The notes beneath the pieces are model-generated. The model did no database searches. It saw nothing but the letters and a program-made list of their open reading frames with translations, and was not told the DNA's origin. DNA of 64,000 bases from CAJPQU01 sp052170475. GTDB taxonomy: Bacteria > Bacillota > Negativicutes > Selenomonadales > Selenomonadaceae. Both the position numbers and the translations under genes were made by a program. The stretch spans positions 179,689 to 243,688 of the forward strand of contig JBQNAL010000001.1 in NCBI GenBank assembly GCA_052170475.1. The letters are read 5' to 3'. Position 1 is the stretch's first letter, and each line of letters opens with the position of its first letter. Below, piece by piece: positions 18,117 to 26,422 of the stretch.

Positions 18117-19766
18117 ATGAAGTTGAGAGGGTATCATGCGCTGCGGCGGGGGCTGATCCTGACGATGGCAGTGGGCGCTTTTTCTTCGACGGCGCTGGCT
18201 GCGTCGTCCTTGTCTCAGCCGGGACAGGAGATCAAAGCGCAGGAGCGGCAAGGCACGGCAGAAGTGGAGAATGTAACGCCGGAGCGTCCAGCGGAAGGGC
18301 AGGAGGTTCGTTTTACGGTGCGGGGCATTGATCTCGATGCGCCGGATCTCACAGTGAATCGAAGCGCGCTGGCGAAGATTTTGACGCCGTGCCTCAATCA
18401 GGCGATCACCTTGGCGGATCTCAACGCCGCCGTGGATGAGGTGACGCGCTATTGCCGCACCCATGGCTATCCGGCGGCAGCGGCGTATATCCCTGTGCAG
18501 GACAGCGCCAATGGAACTGTGAAGGTGGCGGTGATTCCCGGTCGTTACGATGAGGTGATCGTTGAAAATCACAGCCGTTTACAGGATGATGTCGTGCGGG
18601 GCTTTCTGAACGGGCTGAAGAAAGGGAGTGTCATCGAGACGGCTTCCTTGGAAACAGCCCTCTACGGGATCAGCGCCCTCACCGGGACGAGGGCGGTGGG
18701 GGTACTCAGCCCCGGCAGTACCTTTGGTTCCAGCAATTTGACGGTACGCGTTGAGGAAGGGAAGATCACGAGTACGGTTCTCTATGTAGAAAATTACGGC
18801 AATCCTTCCTCGGGGCGCTATCGCTACGGCGTGCAGGAAAATCTCTACGATGTGGATGGCCGAGGCGGCAAGGTGAGCGTCGGCGGGATGCTGTCGAATC
18901 ACAACATGCACAATTATTATGTGAACTATGAAACCTTGGTAGGGCGCAGCGGCGCGACCTTGGGGCTGGGGTTCAGCCGGATGGAGTATCAGCTCGGGCG
19001 GGCGGCGGCCAAGCTGGGCGCGAACGGAACCGCGCACACCATCAGCCTGTTTGGCAGCGTGCCTGTCTACCATTTGTCGGATCGAGAATTGAAAGTAACG
19101 TATGGGTTTGATTACCGCTGGATGAAGGACGAGCTGGATCAATTTCCCATCATGAATCGAGAGAAAAACTCGCAGTCGGCGCATGTGGGAATCGTCGGGT
19201 CAGAGCGCCTGCCGGGCGCGTCACTGACGTATGATGCGACGGCCACCGTGGGAAATGTCAACCTCACGTCGCGGTCTTTGTTGGGGAAATTTTTCGACCA
19301 AAACAGCGATGCGAAGGGACACTTTGCCAAGGTGACAGCGAATGTGACGGGGGTGCAGACCATCGGACACGTCACGGATGTCACGCTGAAATTGCAGGGG
19401 CAGACGTCTCGGGGGACGCTCGACAGCTCGGAACAGATGTATCTTGGCGGTGCGAACGGCGTGCGCGCATACCCACAAGGCGAGGCGTCAGGAGAAAACG
19501 GCTTTTTAGGCTCCTTGGAGGTGCGCTATCATACGCCGCTCCCGGGATTGTCCTTGAGTACGTATTTTGACACCGGCCACATGATGGATAAGGCTTCAGA
19601 TAGCAGCACGACCCTCAAAGGGTGGGGTGTGGGGGTAAACTATACGCAGCCCAACGATTGGTTCGCCCGCTTTGACTACGCCCGGCGCATCGGCCTCTCG
19701 GCCAACGCCAGCGAAGCGGCAAAGAGCCGGGCGCGGATGTGGTTCATGTTAGGGAAGGTTTGGTAG
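18117..19766 (+). CDS. TpsB outer-membrane transporter (ShlB/FhaC/HecB family)
   Basis: A 549-residue outer-membrane pore that would secrete the upstream TpsA. A signal peptide ends at TALAAS. It is followed by a POTRA-type periplasmic region (about 45-200) and a 16-strand barrel of the ShlB/FhaC type. The conserved motif LGGANGVRAYPQGEASG, equivalent to the VRGY loop motif, sits near residue 450. The chain ends RMWFMLGKVW with a terminal aromatic residue, as barrels do. The ATG at 18117 is chosen for its GAGGAG site; an earlier in-frame codon would precede the signal peptide. Sequence between tpsA and tpsB shows no terminator, so co-transcription is likely. Confidence 0.92.
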   Translation: MKLRGYHALRRGLILTMAVGAFSSTALAASSLSQPGQEIKAQERQGTAEVENVTPERPAEGQEVRFTVRGIDLDAPDLTVNRSALAKILTPCLNQAITLADLNAAVDEVTRYCRTHGYPAAAAYIPVQDSANGTVKVAVIPGRYDEVIVENHSRLQDDVVRGFLNGLKKGSVIETASLETALYGISALTGTRAVGVLSPGSTFGSSNLTVRVEEGKITSTVLYVENYGNPSSGRYRYGVQENLYDVDGRGGKVSVGGMLSNHNMHNYYVNYETLVGRSGATLGLGFSRMEYQLGRAAAKLGANGTAHTISLFGSVPVYHLSDRELKVTYGFDYRWMKDELDQFPIMNREKNSQSAHVGIVGSERLPGASLTYDATATVGNVNLTSRSLLGKFFDQNSDAKGHFAKVTANVTGVQTIGHVTDVTLKLQGQTSRGTLDSSEQMYLGGANGVRAYPQGEASGENGFLGSLEVRYHTPLPGLSLSTYFDTGHMMDKASDSSTTLKGWGVGVNYTQPNDWFARFDYARRIGLSANASEAAKSRARMWFMLGKVW

Positions 19767-19781
19767 AGGCAGAGGAAAGCA

Positions 19782-19826
19782 TAAAGGGGCTGTCGCACGC
19801 TGAAGAAGCGAGCGACAGCCCCTTTA
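19782..19826. terminator. Bidirectional terminator between convergent genes
   Basis: TAAAGGGGCTGTCGC pairs perfectly with GCGACAGCCCCTTTA around 15 bases, between tpsB and the ABC permease gene that converge here. Confidence 0.85.
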
Positions 19827-19835
19827 GATGGCGCG

Positions 19836-20579
19836 CTATCCTTTTTGCCAGCGGCACAGAATCCGCTCGATGACATCCAAAAAGCCAAAGAGGAACAGCC
19901 CCATGAGGCTCAATACCACGATGCCGGCATACATTTCCAAGTAATTGACCCGCAGCCACGCATCCATGATGAAGTATCCCATCCCGTACTGCGTGCCGAA
20001 GGTTTCCGCGAAAAACAGTACGGAGATCGCCGTCGCCATGGCCACGCGCAGAGCAGTGAGAAATTTCGGCAGCGAGGCCGGCCATAGAATTTCGCGAAAG
20101 ACGAAGGAAAAAGGCGCCCCCAGAGAATACAAGGGGTAAAACGTTTCCGCCGGGATCGTTCGCACGGCGTCCCGCAGGGCGACGACGATTTGAAAGAGCA
20201 GAATCAGAAAAATCAGCAGAATTTTCGCTGTCTCTCCCACCCCGCAGGCGAGCATGACGATGGGCAAGAGCGCAATCTTTGGGACGGGATAGGCAACGTA
20301 AACGAGGGGGGATAACAACCGATTCACCCGCGCCGAATACCCCATGGCGACGCCCAGCGGGAAGCCGATGAAGACCGCTAAGCAGAGACCGCAGGCGATG
20401 CGCCACAGGCTCCATCCGGCATGTATCGCAAGGAGGGGTAAAAAGACCTCGATTAACTTTTCTCCCACCTGTATCGGCGACGGAAAGATCGGCGATGCTA
20501 CCGCAAGAGAAAGTCCCTGCCACAGGGCGAGAAGCAGGAGAAAATCGATGAGAATCACGCCGCGATATGCACGGTTCAT
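19836..20579 (-). CDS. ABC transporter permease (SsuC/TauC type)
   Basis: A 247-residue inner-membrane permease with about six hydrophobic helices and the BPD-transport loop (ALRDAVRTIPAETFYPLYSLGAP, the EAA-type motif that contacts the ATPase) around residues 135-157. It resembles permeases for sulfonates, taurine, nitrate or pyrimidine precursors. Its start overlaps the ATPase stop by ATGA, so translation is coupled. It is last in the binding protein-ATPase-permease operon and is closed by the shared terminator. The substrate is not deducible from sequence alone. Confidence 0.88.
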   Translation of the reverse strand: MNRAYRGVILIDFLLLLALWQGLSLAVASPIFPSPIQVGEKLIEVFLPLLAIHAGWSLWRIACGLCLAVFIGFPLGVAMGYSARVNRLLSPLVYVAYPVPKIALLPIVMLACGVGETAKILLIFLILLFQIVVALRDAVRTIPAETFYPLYSLGAPFSFVFREILWPASLPKFLTALRVAMATAISVLFFAETFGTQYGMGYFIMDAWLRVNYLEMYAGIVVLSLMGLFLFGFLDVIERILCRWQKG

Positions 20580-21331
20580 GCGGATGTCCTCGCGGCGGAA
20601 AGCACTTGACGCAGGTCATTTTCCACCGATAAAAATGCTGCTTTGCAGCGAAGATCCGTCCGGGCAAAGAGCGGATTGTCGATGATTTTCAAAAGGGAAG
20701 CCGGACGCGGCGATAAGACGGCAATCCGCTGCCCCAAGAGCGCCGCTTCTTCCGGCTGATGTGTCACCAGGAGGGTGGTGACACCCGCGCTATGCCACAA
20801 GTCTAAAAACACCGCCTGCATTTCCTCCCGGGTGATCGCGTCCAGTGCGGAGAAAGGCTCGTCCATCAGCAAAAGATCCGGACGAAGATAAAACGCCCGC
20901 GCCAATCCTACCCGCTGCTGCTGTCCGCCGGACAATTCCCCCGGATAGCGGTCAAGAAGCGCATCGAGTCCCAAGCGGGCAATCAATTTCTCCCACACGG
21001 TGCGATCCTGCTTTTCCTCTCGCCGTTTGATCCGCCATCCCAAGAGGATATTATCCCTCACCCGCCGCCAAGGCAGAAGGCCATAGTTCTGCGGTATAAA
21101 CCCAATGATATGCTTGGTCGGATCCAAGGGGCTTCCACGAAAGAGGACGCGCCCTGTACCATGGGGCAAAATGCCCGCAGCAATCTTCAACAGCGTAGAC
21201 TTTCCGCAGCCTGAAGGGCCGATGAGCGCACAGGTTCCCCCCGCCGGCACCTGAAGGTCAATATCGGAGAGAACCGGCAGCGTTCCTGTCTCTGTTTGAT
21301 AGGCGGCGCTCACATGCGCGAAAGAGATCAC
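20576..21331 (-). CDS. ABC transporter ATP-binding protein (SsuB/TauB type)
   Basis: A 251-residue ATPase with Walker A (GPSGCGKST), Q-loop (GFIPQNYGLLPW), signature (LSGGQQQRV), Walker B (LLLMDEP) and H-loop (LVTHQPEEA). It powers the SsuC/TauC-type permease encoded next. A GTG start at 21331 is preferred: it overlaps the stop of the binding-protein gene (GTGA) and has AAGGA upstream, and a longer reading would add an unrelated leader. It is the middle gene of the operon. Confidence 0.92.
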   Translation of the reverse strand: MISFAHVSAAYQTETGTLPVLSDIDLQVPAGGTCALIGPSGCGKSTLLKIAAGILPHGTGRVLFRGSPLDPTKHIIGFIPQNYGLLPWRRVRDNILLGWRIKRREEKQDRTVWEKLIARLGLDALLDRYPGELSGGQQQRVGLARAFYLRPDLLLMDEPFSALDAITREEMQAVFLDLWHSAGVTTLLVTHQPEEAALLGQRIAVLSPRPASLLKIIDNPLFARTDLRCKAAFLSVENDLRQVLSAARTSA

Positions 21332-22296
21332 GGCAAACAATCCTTCGCCACGATGTCCTGATAGGTATACGTCGCTTCGATCAAACGCTTCTCCTTTAGC
21401 CAAGCTATGCAAGCGGCGACATCTCGTTCTTCGGGTAGTCGGGCTTCATGATAGGCGGGGAGGACGAGCGCTTCTTTCGCCACGGGCGGAAAGCCGCTTT
21501 TCTCCACAGCGATATCGATGTACGCCGCCCGCGGTGTTTCTTTTAGATACCGAACCGCCTTATTATAGGCACGATAGACCGCGCGCACCTGCTCGCGTTT
21601 CGTGTCCACGGCATTTTTGGTAAAGAGCATGACGCCCGGGTGGATCCCTAAATCGTTCGATCCCACTAAATAGCGGCAGCCATGATGCACCGCTACACTG
21701 GCCAAAGGTTCCGGCAACGTCGCCGCCGAGAGCTTTCCCTGCTGTAAAAGTTCTAATCGGGTAGGAATCTGAGGAATCACAATCTTTTTCACGCTGTTTT
21801 CCGACATGTGATTGGCGTGTAGAATCTGATCTGTAACGTACTCAATGATGGTGTTCTTCGAGACGGCCACTTCTTTTCCGGCTAAGGTAGCGACGTCCGC
21901 CGCCGTCTCCCCGGGGCCTGCCAAAAGACGATACATGCCGTCCGTGGCCGAAGTGACCTTGACATCAAAACCGCCGGATTTTGCAAAGGCGGCGGCTAAG
22001 AGATCCGATACGGCGCCGTCTAAATTGCCGCTCTGGAGCGCCGCATCCCGCTCCATGGCACTCTTAAAGGGAAGTAAACGCACCTCGACGCCCTCCTCCT
22101 TAAAGAAGCCTTTTTCCTGAGCAATGACAAAGGGCAAAGAATCTATGTCCGGCATAAGCCCGATGACAATTTTTTCCGCCCCCTGCGATGCCGGGGCTTT
22201 TTTTGGTGGCTGAACGTCGGTTCCGCACCCCGCCGCCACCAGCCCCGTCCATAGGATCAGCAATATGCTTAACAACCATTTACGCAAGCCATCCAT
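21328..22296 (-). CDS. ABC substrate-binding lipoprotein (NMT1/SsuA/TauA type)
   Basis: A 322-residue lipoprotein: a signal peptide with lipobox LVAAGC, then a periplasmic-binding fold of the NMT1/SsuA group. KIVIGLMPDIDSLPFVIAQEKGFF forms the first strand and helix, and the LQSGNLDGAVSDLLAA segment follows. It would capture a small organic anion (sulfonate, nitrate or thiamine-precursor class) for the permease. The ATG at 22296 is used, though a TTG nine bases later has the better-spaced GAGGAG site. It is first of three genes, with a DUF3783 gene just upstream. Confidence 0.85.
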   Translation of the reverse strand: MDGLRKWLLSILLILWTGLVAAGCGTDVQPPKKAPASQGAEKIVIGLMPDIDSLPFVIAQEKGFFKEEGVEVRLLPFKSAMERDAALQSGNLDGAVSDLLAAAFAKSGGFDVKVTSATDGMYRLLAGPGETAADVATLAGKEVAVSKNTIIEYVTDQILHANHMSENSVKKIVIPQIPTRLELLQQGKLSAATLPEPLASVAVHHGCRYLVGSNDLGIHPGVMLFTKNAVDTKREQVRAVYRAYNKAVRYLKETPRAAYIDIAVEKSGFPPVAKEALVLPAYHEARLPEERDVAACIAWLKEKRLIEATYTYQDIVAKDCLP

Positions 22297-22392
22297 CTCC
22301 TCATCAATCGTCTTTCCGCCACGGCGCAGCCACTCGCAAGGTTTCACGCGTCCCAACGCTTGTCGCTGTTCGTGTACGCGTTCCCTGCCTCT

Positions 22393-22791
22393 TCATCGGA
22401 TTTCTTCCCGCGATGTGAGATACGCGTGTTCCTTCTCCATCGTTTCACACAGACGGCGCAGCGTCCAAAATCGGTTCATGGGCGTCACCACCGCTTTGTA
22501 TTGCACCCGTGGTACCTCTTGTGTCCGAAAGGCTTCCAGTACCTGATCTAAACGTCGATTTTCCACCTGATAGAAGATCATGACTTCATGGGGAAAAAGA
22601 AATTCACCAGAAAGAGAGGCATTCTTCTGAAACCCCTTCAAGCCCAACAGATACCCAATTTTTTCGCTCCACGCCTCCTCAGGTAATAGGAGACTCTCCA
22701 TGCCTAACGTCTCTAGAAGAGCCTGTACTTTTGCCAAGCGTTCCCCTTCGGCAAAATGGTACAGCATCACTTTTTCGTCGCGCTTTCTCAC
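22393..22791 (-). CDS. DUF3783 domain protein
   Basis: A 132-residue cytosolic protein. The last 60 residues (FLFPHEVMIFYQVENRRLDQ to MNRFWTLRRLCETMEKEH) match the DUF3783 pattern with its conserved PxVxxKAVxTPxNRxW core. No enzymatic motif is visible. The GTG start at 22791 has TGGAGG 7 bases upstream; a longer open frame has no supporting site. It lies about 100 bases upstream of the ABC operon on the same strand and downstream of an unusual nested hairpin. Function unknown. Confidence 0.72.
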   Translation of the reverse strand: MRKRDEKVMLYHFAEGERLAKVQALLETLGMESLLLPEEAWSEKIGYLLGLKGFQKNASLSGEFLFPHEVMIFYQVENRRLDQVLEAFRTQEVPRVQYKAVVTPMNRFWTLRRLCETMEKEHAYLTSREEIR

Positions 22792-22826
22792 TCGCGCACC
22801 TCCACAAATTGACGCCTTCCCATCAC

Positions 22827-22909
22827 AAAACCGGCAGTGGTTCGTTCTTTCCCGCAGGGCAGACATCCATCGCCCTGTATGGAAAAACACCATCCATTCT
22901 GCCGGTTTT
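22827..22909 (-). other. Nested inverted repeat between malic enzyme and DUF3783 genes
   Basis: AAAACCGGCAG (22827-22837) pairs with CTGCCGGTTTT (22899-22909). An inner CAGGGC/GCCCTG pair lies at 22855-22877. It starts 20 bases past the malic enzyme stop, so it may be a terminator or a structured leader of the downstream gene. It matches no riboswitch I recognise. Confidence 0.45.
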
Positions 22910-22928
22910 CTGATGCGCTATGATACGA

Positions 22929-24206
22929 TCAAGGGGTCGCTTTTCCTTTTGCTAAAATCGTCGGCATGAGATCCCGCAGGCGCTTCGTCCGCTGGAGCGT
23001 ATTTCGGCGGACATCCTCCGGATCCACTTGGATTCTCGCCACGCCCGTTTCCATAGCTGCCTTCGCTACCGCCGCCGCCACCGCTGGGGCGACATTGGGA
23101 TCAAACGCGCCGGGAATCACATAATCTTCCCGCAGTTCGCTGTCGGGAATGAGCTCGGCGATCGCATGGGTCGCCGCAATCTTCATCTCTTCATTGATCT
23201 TTCGTGCCCGCACGTCGATCGCGCCTCGGAAAAGCCCCGGGAACACCAAGACGTTGTTGACTTGGTTCGGCGCGTCCGAGCGACCCGTCCCCACCACTTT
23301 AGCGCCCGCTTCCTTCCCTGCGGCATAACTCGTCTCAGGATTCGGATTTGCCATGGCGAGGACGATGGCATCCGAATTCATGCTCTTAATGATTTCAGGC
23401 GTAAAGAGATTGGCCTTGGAAACGCCTAAGAGGACATCCGCGCCCTTTGCCACCTCCGCCAAGGAACCAGCCTTCTTTTTCCGATTGGTTTCCTTCAAAA
23501 GCTCTGCCTGTACCCGATTGACCCGTGCCATGTCCATGCCCTCATACATCGCGCCGGTGGAATTGAGCATGATGATGTCCTTGGCGCCCAAACTGAGCAG
23601 AAGACGAACGATGGCCGTTCCCGCTGCGCCCGCTCCATTGGCGATGATACGCACCTTGCCCAGATCCTTTTTCACCAGCCGCAGCGCCCCCAAAAGCGCC
23701 GCAGCGCAGGCGATGGCCGTACCGTGCTGATCGTCATGGAATACGGGAATGTCCATCTTTTCGATGAGCGCGTCTTCAATATCGTAGCACTTCGGTGATT
23801 CAATATCTTCTAAATTGATTCCCGCAAAATTCGGCTGCAAATACCGCACCGTTTCGATGAATTTCTCCTTATCGGACGTATCGAGACAAATGGGCACCGC
23901 ATCCACTGCGCCAAATACCTTATAGAGGACAGCTTTTCCCTCCATGACCGGCATACCGGCCTCCGGCCCGATATTTCCTAAGCCAAGTACCCGGGTGCCG
24001 TCCGTGACCACCGCGACCATATTCCCTCGGCAGGTGTACTCAAACGACAGATCCTTATCCTCTTTGATCTTTCGGCACGGCTCCGCTACGCCCGGCGTAT
24101 AGAGAACGCTCAAATCATGGGCATCCGATAATTTCGCCTTGGGGATGGTTTCCAATTTTCCGTTGTGCTGCTTGTGGATCTCTAAGGCTTCTTGATTCAA
24201 GTCCAT
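22929..24206 (-). CDS. Malic enzyme (oxaloacetate-decarboxylating malate dehydrogenase)
   Basis: A 425-residue short-form malic enzyme converting malate to pyruvate and CO2 with NAD(P)+. It shows the malic N-terminal domain (SVLYTPGVAEPCRKI), the metal-binding stretch (INLEDIESPKCYDIE, then VFHDDQHGTA) and a Rossmann domain (IIANGAGAAGTAIVRLLLSLG, residues about 185-205). It lacks the phosphotransacetylase domain of long MaeB. The ATG at 24206 has AAGGGGG 8 bases upstream. It is a single gene with its own TTGACA/TATACT promoter. In an anaerobe it would feed the C4 and pyruvate pools. Confidence 0.95.
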   Translation of the reverse strand: MDLNQEALEIHKQHNGKLETIPKAKLSDAHDLSVLYTPGVAEPCRKIKEDKDLSFEYTCRGNMVAVVTDGTRVLGLGNIGPEAGMPVMEGKAVLYKVFGAVDAVPICLDTSDKEKFIETVRYLQPNFAGINLEDIESPKCYDIEDALIEKMDIPVFHDDQHGTAIACAAALLGALRLVKKDLGKVRIIANGAGAAGTAIVRLLLSLGAKDIIMLNSTGAMYEGMDMARVNRVQAELLKETNRKKKAGSLAEVAKGADVLLGVSKANLFTPEIIKSMNSDAIVLAMANPNPETSYAAGKEAGAKVVGTGRSDAPNQVNNVLVFPGLFRGAIDVRARKINEEMKIAATHAIAELIPDSELREDYVIPGAFDPNVAPAVAAAVAKAAMETGVARIQVDPEDVRRNTLQRTKRLRDLMPTILAKGKATP

Positions 24207-24299
24207 GATAATTTCCCCCTTCACTCATTCAATTCCCGTCTCGTCTCATGACAGGCCATTGACCGACACGCAAAGGTCAATGCTGCCTTGTTCTCCTTA

Positions 24300-24329
24300 A
24301 GTATAGCGTCAGAGCGCGACCCCTGTCAA
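24300..24329 (-). promoter_or_regulatory. Malic enzyme promoter
   Basis: On the minus strand TTGACA (24324-24329) and TATACT (24300-24305) are 18 bases apart, about 95 bases before the malic enzyme start. Confidence 0.65.
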
Positions 24330-24354
24330 ACGAAAACAATGCGAGCGCAAAATT

Positions 24355-25131
24355 TTATGACTTGAGGATCAGCAGTTTTTTTCCTAAATCAAATAGGCGC
24401 GTGTCGGAAGAACTGTTTTGCCAACATATCTCCCCCGGCTCTTCTCCATCATTCAAGAGCGATGCCGCCGCCAACCGCCGCTCTACTTGGCGGGCGATCC
24501 CCGGCGCACCGTCAAAAATGCGCGTTTTTTCTCCCATGAGAGATTGAATCATTTCCTGCACAAACGGATAATGCGTGCAGCCCAAAACCACGGAATCGGC
24601 GTCCCAGCCTTCGACAGAATCGATCTTCTCTGTCAAATACGTTCGCAATTCCTGCGACTGGGTATCGCCACGCTCCACAAACTCCATCAACCCCGGACAA
24701 GGGCAGGAGATAATCGTCGCTTCCCCCTGCCAACGCCGTACCAAATCATGAAAGCGGCTGCCTTGCAGCGTGGCCGTCGTAGCCATCACCAAGACTTTTC
24801 CCTGTGGGCGAAAGGCCACCGCAGGCTTTACCGCCGGTTCCGTTCCCACAATAATGAGATCGACATACTTTTCCCTCAGCGCGGTAACCGCGACGCTGGT
24901 GATGGTATTGCAGGCAATGACAATGGCTTTTACCCCCTGCGCCACGAGCTTTTCAGCTACCTGAAAGGAAAGCGCCCGAATTTCCTCTTCCTCCTTCACG
25001 CCGTAAGGCGCGTTGGCCGAGTCTCCGAAGTACAGATAATTCTCCTTGGGCAATAGCGACCGAAGCGCCCGCAGGACGCTGATCCCCCCTAAGCCCGAAT
25101 CAAAGACCCCGATCGGTTGTTTTTTGTCCAT
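24355..25131 (-). CDS. murI: Glutamate racemase
   Basis: A 258-residue racemase making D-glutamate for peptidoglycan. Both catalytic cysteines are visible, C74 in IACNT and C185 in LGCTHYPF, with the N-terminal GVFDSGLGG substrate loop. Family length is normal (about 255-270). The ATG at 25131 has a GGAGAGG site close upstream. It lies downstream of a tRNA-Asp-Cys-Cys cluster on the same strand, separated by a terminator-like hairpin, so it probably has its own weak promoter or some read-through. Confidence 0.96.
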   Translation of the reverse strand: MDKKQPIGVFDSGLGGISVLRALRSLLPKENYLYFGDSANAPYGVKEEEEIRALSFQVAEKLVAQGVKAIVIACNTITSVAVTALREKYVDLIIVGTEPAVKPAVAFRPQGKVLVMATTATLQGSRFHDLVRRWQGEATIISCPCPGLMEFVERGDTQSQELRTYLTEKIDSVEGWDADSVVLGCTHYPFVQEMIQSLMGEKTRIFDGAPGIARQVERRLAAASLLNDGEEPGEICWQNSSSDTRLFDLGKKLLILKS

Positions 25132-25177
25132 GGCTACCTCTCCTTACCGCCTCTCACGTGAGGCGTGATCTTTTTGA

Positions 25178-25210
25178 CAAAAAAATAAACCCGGAAAAAA
25201 AGATTTTCCG
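25178..25210 (-). terminator. Terminator after the tRNA-Cys pair
   Basis: Minus strand: CGGAAAA-TCTTT-TTTTCCG followed by GGTTTATTTTTTT, just past the second-transcribed tRNA-Cys and before murI. Confidence 0.55.
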
Positions 25211-25221
25211 AGCCGTCTTTC

Positions 25222-25296
25222 TGGAGGCGACACCCAGAGTCGAACTGGGGAATAGAGGTTTTGCAGACCTCGGCCTTACCACTTGGCTATGTCGCC
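25222..25296 (-). tRNA. tRNA-Cys (GCA), copy 2
   Basis: A complete cloverleaf: GGCGACA/TGTCGCC acceptor, anticodon loop CTGCAAA, T arm CCCAG-TTCGACT-CTGGG, and encoded CCA. Sequence is identical to the other copy 131 bases away. Confidence 0.97.
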
Positions 25297-25352
25297 AGAC
25301 AAAGCGAAAGCGTCCGAACTCCCGTCGGAAAACATTTCGCACCTTATGCAAT

Positions 25353-25427
25353 TGGAGGCGACACCCAGAGTCGAACTGGGGAATAGAGGTTTTGCAGACC
25401 TCGGCCTTACCACTTGGCTATGTCGCC
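25353..25427 (-). tRNA. tRNA-Cys (GCA), copy 1
   Basis: Same 75-base sequence as the neighbouring copy, with the GCA anticodon and encoded CCA. It lies in a tRNA-Asp-Cys-Cys transcript. Confidence 0.97.
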
Positions 25428-25474
25428 CTATCCGTCATCCAAACATAGATGCCACTACGTCCGACAATCTAAAA

Positions 25475-25552
25475 TGGCGACCCGGATGGGACTTGAACCC
25501 ACGATCTCCGCCGTGACAGGGCGGCATTCTAAACCGACTGAACTACCGGGCC
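25475..25552 (-). tRNA. tRNA-Asp (GTC)
   Basis: GGCCCGG/CCGGGTC acceptor with one G-T pair, anticodon loop CTGTCAC between CCGCC and GGCGG, T arm GTGGG-TTCAAGT-CCCAT, and CCA encoded. First gene of the cluster. Confidence 0.97.
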
Positions 25553-25581
25553 GCAATCCTTTGCCTGATGACACTTCCCTT

Positions 25582-25610
25582 ATTATACAGACAGAAAAAA
25601 CGCTTGTCAA
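25582..25610 (-). promoter_or_regulatory. tRNA cluster promoter
   Basis: Minus strand TTGACA (25605-25610), 17 bases, TATAAT (25582-25587): a perfect-consensus promoter 30 bases before tRNA-Asp. Confidence 0.9.
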
Positions 25611-25775
25611 CGAAAGTCCAACGGAAAATTTCTGCGGTTTGAGGTAAATGGCAATGGTAAATGGCAAGTTCAAAAACACTCTGCCACAGGGGGTTCTGCG
25701 TGTCCTTTTGCTGTGTCCGAGTTCATTTTACTATACACCGTGGGTTGCAACGGGTAAATTTCCTTTGGAAAACGA

Positions 25776-25804
25776 TTGACAGACCTTGGTGGCTGTGATA
25801 ATAT
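25776..25804 (+). promoter_or_regulatory. tRNA-Arg promoter
   Basis: TTGACA (25776-25781) and TAATAT (25799-25804) with 17 bases between, 30 bases before tRNA-Arg. The rest of 25611-25834 shows nothing else. Confidence 0.75.
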
Positions 25805-25834
25805 AATTTTCGTTGGTTGCGTGAGCAGCCGAAT

Positions 25835-25912
25835 GGCCCAGTAGCTCAGTTGGATTAGAGTATTTGACTACGAATCAAAGGGTCGGGGGTTCAAGTCCCT
25901 CCTGGGTCACCA
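25835..25912 (+). tRNA. tRNA-Arg (ACG)
   Basis: GGCCCAG/CTGGGTC acceptor, TTTGA-CTACGAA-TCAAA anticodon arm, T arm GGGGG-TTCAAGT-CCCTC, and CCA encoded. The ACG anticodon implies inosine modification. Confidence 0.97.
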
Positions 25913-25925
25913 TACAGAAGGTAAA

Positions 25926-25962
25926 AGACGGTTCTGCCGCTTCGTGCAGAACCGTCTTTTTT
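25926..25962 (+). terminator. tRNA-Arg terminator
   Basis: AGACGGTTCTGC pairs with GCAGAACCGTCT over an 8-base loop and runs into TTTTT. Confidence 0.85.
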
Positions 25963-25978
25963 GTATTCCGTTCGCCGT

Positions 25979-26239
25979 TTAATAGACGTGATACTCTTTC
26001 CAAGGAATCTGGTCGAGGCGGATGGTCTTCAAGAAATCGACAATATCCTTGCGCCCATAGTAGTGGGGGTGACCGGCGGTGTCTTGCGACATGAGGATGA
26101 TGGGCATGTTGGGAAAGTAGAGGGACATCTCTTGGCGAAACGTGGTGAGGCGTGCGGTGTATTGCGTGACGTGGGGCTTTACGCTGATGATGGCAAACGT
26201 GACGCCCTGTTCGATGATGACGGCACCATGAATGGTCAT
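25979..26239 (-). CDS. Conserved-looking small protein of unknown function
   Basis: An 86-residue protein, MTIHGAVIIEQGVTFAIISV to IPWKEYHVY, without signal peptide or membrane segment. The alternating beta-rich N-terminus and the C-terminal YGRKDIVDFLKTI helix suggest a small folded alpha/beta domain. A perfect GGAGG lies 7 bases before the ATG, so translation is credible. It is divergent from the LysM gene, and the degenerate LexA box at 26307 lies 68 bases upstream of its start, next to a possible TTGCCT/TAGAAT promoter. It could therefore be SOS-controlled too. I do not recognise the family. Confidence 0.65.
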   Translation of the reverse strand: MTIHGAVIIEQGVTFAIISVKPHVTQYTARLTTFRQEMSLYFPNMPIILMSQDTAGHPHYYGRKDIVDFLKTIRLDQIPWKEYHVY

Positions 26240-26306
26240 GAGGCACCTCCGGATAGCGTGGATGATGTCCTTATTCTATCACATTTCCTGACGCAGGCAA
26301 GTGGAC

Positions 26307-26318
26307 GAAAATTTGTTC
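26307..26318. promoter_or_regulatory. Degenerate LexA (SOS) box
   Basis: GAAA-ATTT-GTTC is one base off the GAAC-N4-GTTC core. It is the outermost of three such sites and lies nearest the divergent 86-residue gene. Confidence 0.45.
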
Positions 26319-26328
26319 TAAAAAATAC

Positions 26329-26357
26329 TTGCACGAACCTTTGTTCTGTGATAATAT
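26329..26357 (+). promoter_or_regulatory. Promoter of the LysM gene
   Basis: TTGCAC (26329-26334), 17 bases, TAATAT (26352-26357). A LexA box fills most of the spacer, a position suited to repression. Confidence 0.75.
26335..26346. promoter_or_regulatory. LexA (SOS) box 1
   Basis: CGAAC-CTTT-GTTCTG, a perfect GAAC-N4-GTTC core between the -35 and -10 of the LysM gene promoter. Confidence 0.8.
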
Positions 26358-26368
26358 GATTGCAATAA

Positions 26369-26380
26369 GAACAAAAGTTC
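26369..26380. promoter_or_regulatory. LexA (SOS) box 2
   Basis: AGAAC-AAAA-GTTCT, a perfect palindromic Gram-positive-type SOS box 12 bases downstream of the -10, near the expected transcript start. Confidence 0.8.
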
Positions 26381-26422
26381 TGAGAAAATCTGTTTGGTTT
26401 AAGGATGAAGGAGCGGAGAAAT

